From Cladorhizidae sp. MBARI D1340-BT2 (lineage: Eukaryota > Porifera > Demospongiae > Poecilosclerida > Cladorhizidae): a DNA stretch of 64,000 nucleotides. Shown here piece after piece: positions 59,950 to 64,000 of the stretch. A model generated the notes under the pieces. That model was not told where the DNA came from. It searched no databases and worked only from the letters and a program-made list of their open reading frames with translations. The DNA lies in assembly GCA_028752905.1 (NCBI GenBank), contig JAQNBH010000002.1:34378075-34442074 (forward strand). Reading direction: 5' to 3'. How positions within the stretch are numbered: the stretch's first letter is position 1; every line of letters begins with the position of its first letter. Both the position numbers and the translations under genes were made by a program.

Positions 59950-61265
59950 GTGAAAAACTGGATTCATTTAATTAAGCCGTTCAAATGATGCAAAGCTTAA
60001 GACAGCATTGCCTGCTGTATAGACGAGTTTTTTGTTAATTTCATCCGAGAGAAGCTCCTCTAGTAGCTGACAGTGACACTTCATGTTGTCTTTAGGCTGC
60101 TTAGCCATGACCTGATGAAAAGTGTTCCACTCTGTACTAATGTCAGGGGATATCACTGCTTCTTTTAATGTTTCTTCACCCTGTCATGTCTCCGCAGATC
60201 TCTCTGTGCCAGTTTGTAAAGAGTGTAATAAGTGACTTTTCTCCGTAGAGCGGAACAGATCATTAGAATCCACACTTGGCAATTTTCTTGGATCAAAGAT
60301 ACTCGGTGCTGACAAAACATCTCCAGAAGAAGCTAAACAATGGTATCTTTCAGATGACTGATGAATGCTTTTGCTACTTTCCCTGGAATGACTCGATGTC
60401 TGCTTGAGTAATTTTTATTCCAGTTGCTCCTGCCCGGTACTCCCTTTCATTAAAAAGCTCTAGTACCCAATTAACTGCTGGTACAACTGCATCAACCAAC
60501 ATGTGGAGGGTTGCATCGACAAGACTAGGTATGATGGACAGTCCAAATGTTCTGTCTGGAGTGTTTTACTGAGTTTGGCTACTTGTGGAAGTGTGTAGTC
60601 AAGCAAGAACATGCTGCAATTCATGTCTGCTTACCGAGAGCTTTGCTAAGTCCCAATGCTTCTGGCTCATGTGTACTAGCATGGATGTTATCTGGAGCTA
60701 TAACGATCACAGATAGCTTACTTTTACTGACTACCAGCGAGTATCAGCAGGCTCGATAATCTTCAATTCTGGCATATCAAGTACACGCTGGATCTCTTAA
60801 GGGATTCTGTTCTCTTTGAAGAGTATTGGAGATATTTCCACAGAGCCATGAGTGTTGTATAAACATGCTTATTCCTGGAGTGGAATTAGCAGCTTGAAGA
60901 CAAGCCCACTATAACAAGTGCCAGTGCACGAACAAGGTGTGAGGTGTGAGGGTCTTGATGCGAGGCTGAATTCCAGTTTTCTTTTCTGACAACATACTTG
61001 CTCCGTCAACTCCCATCCCCACAATTCTTCTCACTTGATGATGTTTTCCCCTGTTTCAAATTACAGCTGAGTAGATCTCTGGGCATCAGCTTTCTGATCT
61101 CCAGGAAATGCTGCTCTGTAATACCACCTTCCTCCCAGTGGCAGTAAAAGGACAGCTCTTCCACACTTGAAATCTCATCTGCCATGATACTGTAATAGGA
61201 TGCTTTATGAAGACTCTTCAGCATGGACTCCTCAATCCCCGTGCCTAGAGCCTCTACAAACTCAA
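59950..61265 (-). pseudogene. Degraded hAT transposase, ZMYM1-like (relic B)
   Basis: Minus-strand text near 61006-61224 reads YYSIMADEISSVEELSFYCH and EQHFLEIRKLMP, the first catalytic region of hAT transposases. About 60900-61000 reads VDGASMLSEKKTGIQPRI. Around 60400-60540 is an open part, DAVVPAVNWVLELFNE and KITQADIESFQGK. A final open piece at 59968-60156 (STEWNTFHQVMAKQ) fits the C-terminal part. Frameshifts and stops separate the pieces. It is related to but clearly different in sequence from relic A. Confidence 0.68.
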
Positions 61266-62336
61266 CACAGCTACAATATGAGATGCATAAAGGCTCACAG
61301 GTTTAGTTACTTTGACAAAGTGTTTGTTCTCAAAAGACAAAATATTTACTTGTTGTTATTTCACCCCATAAGGTTTTGCCCCCCCCCCCCCTTCACTAAA
61401 TGAAGGCCTGACTAGGTATGTGTAGGTTTAAAATAATTCACTGTTTAGTTAATTTTTATAAATGTTTTTTTTATTGCCCCAGTTGTTGTGTTGTTGTGGT
61501 ACAATCAGCAGTTATTAAACAGGTTAAGTCATGGGATTATTTTTCTTAGACAACCTATCTCAAAAAGCTCATTCTTGATAAAATGGGCACAGTCAGTTCC
61601 TTTTTAACATTAAGAAACACTTTCTACTCATTATGGGACTGGAGACTGCATTTTGTAGAGAATTATTATCCAAATTTAACCCAAAGAAGCTCATTTTGGC
61701 TCAATTTGGGGAATTGCCTCAAAACCTATCTCAAAAAGCTCCTTCTCGGGCACATTCAGTTCTTTTGAAACACTTTCTACTCATTATAGGACTGAATATT
61801 GTAAATTGTTCTCTTTTTTTAACCCAAGGAAGCTCTTTTTTTCAATTTGGGACTTTTTAAGCAACCAATTTTGCTTTTTGTTCAACCAACTTCTTAATAC
61901 TCCTTCTCCCTCCATGTTTTCCCTTGGTGTCCCAAGAGGTGTGGTTTGTTGTCCCTAGCAACTGTTTGTACATGTAGAAAGGCAGGGTGGGGGGGGGGGG
62001 GGGTTAAACTCACAAGACTTTAATATATATATATATTTTTTAATAGATTTTTTTTAAAATTTTTCTTCTTATGAGCATAGGATTTATACAAAGCCCCTAG
62101 GAGAAGCCCCTTGGAGAAGGTATCGCTGTATATCGTAGCACTGTCATTACAAAGACCCTGACTATGTTTTCAAATGTGTATATATAATGAAGGTGTTTAT
62201 TATATTCATAATTATTGTGTGGGCATCTATTGGCTCTGCCTTTCTTGCTTATTTTGGTAGAAGCAGATTCAACTACATGCAACTCGAGTATTTATTGTTG
62301 CTGTGATTGCCTCGTGAACTCCTGTCCTATCTGCAT
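61266..62336. other. Spacer with poly-C/G and AT tracts
   Basis: Short near-repeats AACCTATCTCAAAAAGCTC (61550, 61724) and CATTTTGTAGAG-type phrases. No gene is supported. Confidence 0.4.
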
Positions 62337-62945
62337 ACCCACAGAGCATGTGCTAGCAGGAGTGGCCTACCCACAGAGCATGTGCTATCAGGAGTGGCAT
62401 ACCCACAGAGCATGTGCTATCAGGAGTGGCATACCCAGTGCCACAGAGCATGTGCTATCAGGAGTGGCATACCCACAGAGCATGTGCTATCAGGAGTGGC
62501 ATACCCACAGAGCATGTGCTATCAGGAGTGGCATACCCACAGAGCATGTGCTGTCAGGAGTGGCATACCCACAGAGCATGTGCTATCAGGAGTGGCATAC
62601 CCACAGAGCATGTGCTATCAGGAGTGGCATACCCAGTGCCACAGAGCATGTGCTATCAGGAGTGGCATACCCACAGAGCATGTGCTATCAGGAGTGGCAT
62701 ACCCACAGAGCATGTGCTGTCAGGAGTGGCATACCCACAGAGCATGTGCTGTCAGGAGTGGCATACCCACAGAGCATGTGCTATCAGGAGTGGCATACCC
62801 ACAGAGCATGTGCTATCAGGAGTGGCATACCCAGTGCCACAGGGCATGTGCTATCAGGAGTGGCATACCCACAGAGCATGTGCTATCAGGAGTGGCATAA
62901 CCAGTGCCACAGAGCATGTGCTATCAGGAGTGGCATACCCAGTGA
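62337..62945. repeat. Minisatellite, 32-bp unit, about 18 copies
   Basis: The unit starts ACCCACAGAGCATGTGCTAT and ends CAGGAGTGGCAT; some copies carry an extra GTGCC (ACCCAGTGCCACAGAG). ORFs in all three forward frames are artefacts. Confidence 0.94.
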
Positions 62946-63291
62946 CAGGGACGGAGGACATGGTAGGGCTGGTAGGGCTTTGGCCCTACCACTATTTGCT
63001 GATTTATTTTTTATTGTTAGTATAGTTGTCAACATGATGGGTTTTCCCCAACTAAGAAAGATAAAAATGTGTAGACTATATAGCAGTTAACAATGTGACA
63101 AATCTAATTGGTCTGTCAATTAAGTGAAAAGTATATACATGGAATGTGACTACATGCTCACTCAGGCAAATAAAGTCACTTGCTAACCATGATGCTAGAT
63201 CAGGCAATTAAAGTCACATGCCTAGATTGCACCCAGCTGCTTTCTGAATACAGTAGTCAGTCTGAGTCAGTGGTTGCCAATTTTGGAGAGC
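62946..63291. other. Spacer before hAT relic C
   Basis: Contains an 18-30-bp imperfect direct repeat (AGGCAAATAAAGTCACTTGC / AGGCAATTAAAGTCACATGC). Possibly the 5' region of the next element. Confidence 0.4.
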
Positions 63292-64000
63292 ATGGCAAGC
63301 AGCTCTAGTTTCACTGAATTGTCAGATTGTCCTCATCAGCCTCTTGGTATTTCTTTTCCTAAACGCTCATTTAGTAATAAAGTACCAGTTGACAGGTGTT
63401 TTCAAGCTTCTTTGTTTAAGCAGCACTACCAGGAGGCTACAGATCTTGCTTTCTGTTATACTTGTACCACTACATACAAACAAGGAAAATTGAGGTCTTC
63501 GAATGCAGAGCCAGCTTTTGTAAGTCACTGTTTAACAGTAATAATATTTTTCAATATGGCTAACTGTAATCCATCAACCATTATCATCATAGGTCTCAAG
63601 GGCTTCTGCAACTGTAAGAATGCCACTACATCATTTAACAAGCATCAACAGAGTGCTTGCAATAAACAAGCTGTAGAAGTTGTTCTTACACTTCCAGCTA
63701 CAACCACAAGTATTGGCAATCTACTTGTGAAAGAGCGGGCCAAGGAACAAGGAGAAAACCATGCAATGTCTTTTCAAACATACGCTATCTAGCTCGTCAA
63801 GGATTACCACTCAGAGGGAATGGGATTACTGAAGAAGATGGAAACCTCGTACAACTATTTCAATTGGAGGCTGATACATCTGCTATTGAGTGGTTAAAAC
63901 GAAAATCTTACAAGTACACATCACATGAGATGCAAAATGAAATCATCAAAGTGATGGCTATGTCTGTACTTCGGAATGTTGCTAGTTGTTTGCAAAATTC
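63292..64000 (+). pseudogene. hAT transposase, ZMYM1-like with TTF-type zinc finger (copy C), runs off window
   Basis: ATG at 63292 (MASSSSFTELSDCPHQPLG). A TTF-type zinc finger follows: HQPLGISFPKRSF, FCYTCTTTYKQG, NAEPAF, GFCNCKNATTSFNKHQQS. A small intron-like stretch lies at 63520-63592 (GTAAGT ... ATCATAG, 73 bp); skipping it puts the next motif one base out of frame, while reading through adds about 24 hydrophobic residues in frame. A further frame change near 63760 leads into SNIRYLARQGLPLRG and EWLKRKSYKYTSHEMQNEII, the start of the DUF4371/hAT region. It is the best preserved hAT copy here, but at least one frameshift or unusual splicing is needed. The C-terminal catalytic part is outside the window. 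Confidence 0.75.

Noticed and set aside
62190..62280. Hydrophobic stretch IIIVWASIGSAFLAYFGRS, reminiscent of a cytochrome b561 helix for the missing 3' exons
   Set aside because: No heme-ligand His, no good acceptor in the needed phase, very AT-rich context.

Overview
This is animal (metazoan) nuclear DNA, most likely from a sponge, cnidarian or another aquatic invertebrate. I see spliced exons with GT..AG borders, a secreted Reeler-DOMON protein found only in eukaryotes, and many eukaryotic transposon families (hAT/ZMYM1-like, Tigger, THAP/YqaJ ISL2EU-type, piggyBac, Ty3/gypsy, Penelope-like, Mutator-like). There are no operons, RNA genes or CRISPR arrays. The species cannot be fixed from the sequence.

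The backbone is one plus-strand host gene. Seven phase-compatible exons (4855-5080, 12125-12333, 27362-27459, 35860-35914, 43127-43255, 47581-47754, 59077-59240) join into about 351 codons. They encode a signal peptide, a complete Reeler domain (exons 1-4), a Ser/Thr-rich linker (exon 5) and a DOMON domain (exons 6-7). This is the order seen in ferric-chelate reductase 1 (FRRS1/SDR2-type) proteins. A cytochrome b561 part, if present, would lie beyond the window. About 1.1 kb of coding sequence is spread over more than 54 kb, and almost everything else in the window is intron filler.

The filler is of two kinds. The first is tandem arrays with units of 13-68 bp, often directly beside exons; one 33-bp array starts exactly at the exon 2 splice donor. 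The second is mobile elements: a 5'-truncated retrotransposon with poly-A tail and 12-bp target duplication just upstream of exon 1 (3126-4729); Harbinger-derived elements (9906-10568, perhaps 18578-19083); a Tigger element inserted into a minisatellite (23794-25284); a two-gene ISL2EU-type element (29000-33381); a Penelope-like tail (36100-36990); a deleted gypsy element (38493-41839); a Mutator-like relic (45200-47016); an unassigned DNA transposon with 4-bp target duplication (48397-51774); an apparently intact piggyBac element (52956-56264); a palindromic foldback family in at least four places; and three hAT relics (1-1655, 59950-61265, 63292-64000).

The most interesting items are the unassigned transposon at 48397-51774, the ISL2EU-type element whose inverted repeats carry the start codons of both its genes, the intact piggyBac, and the minisatellite that repeats a splice donor about 26 times.
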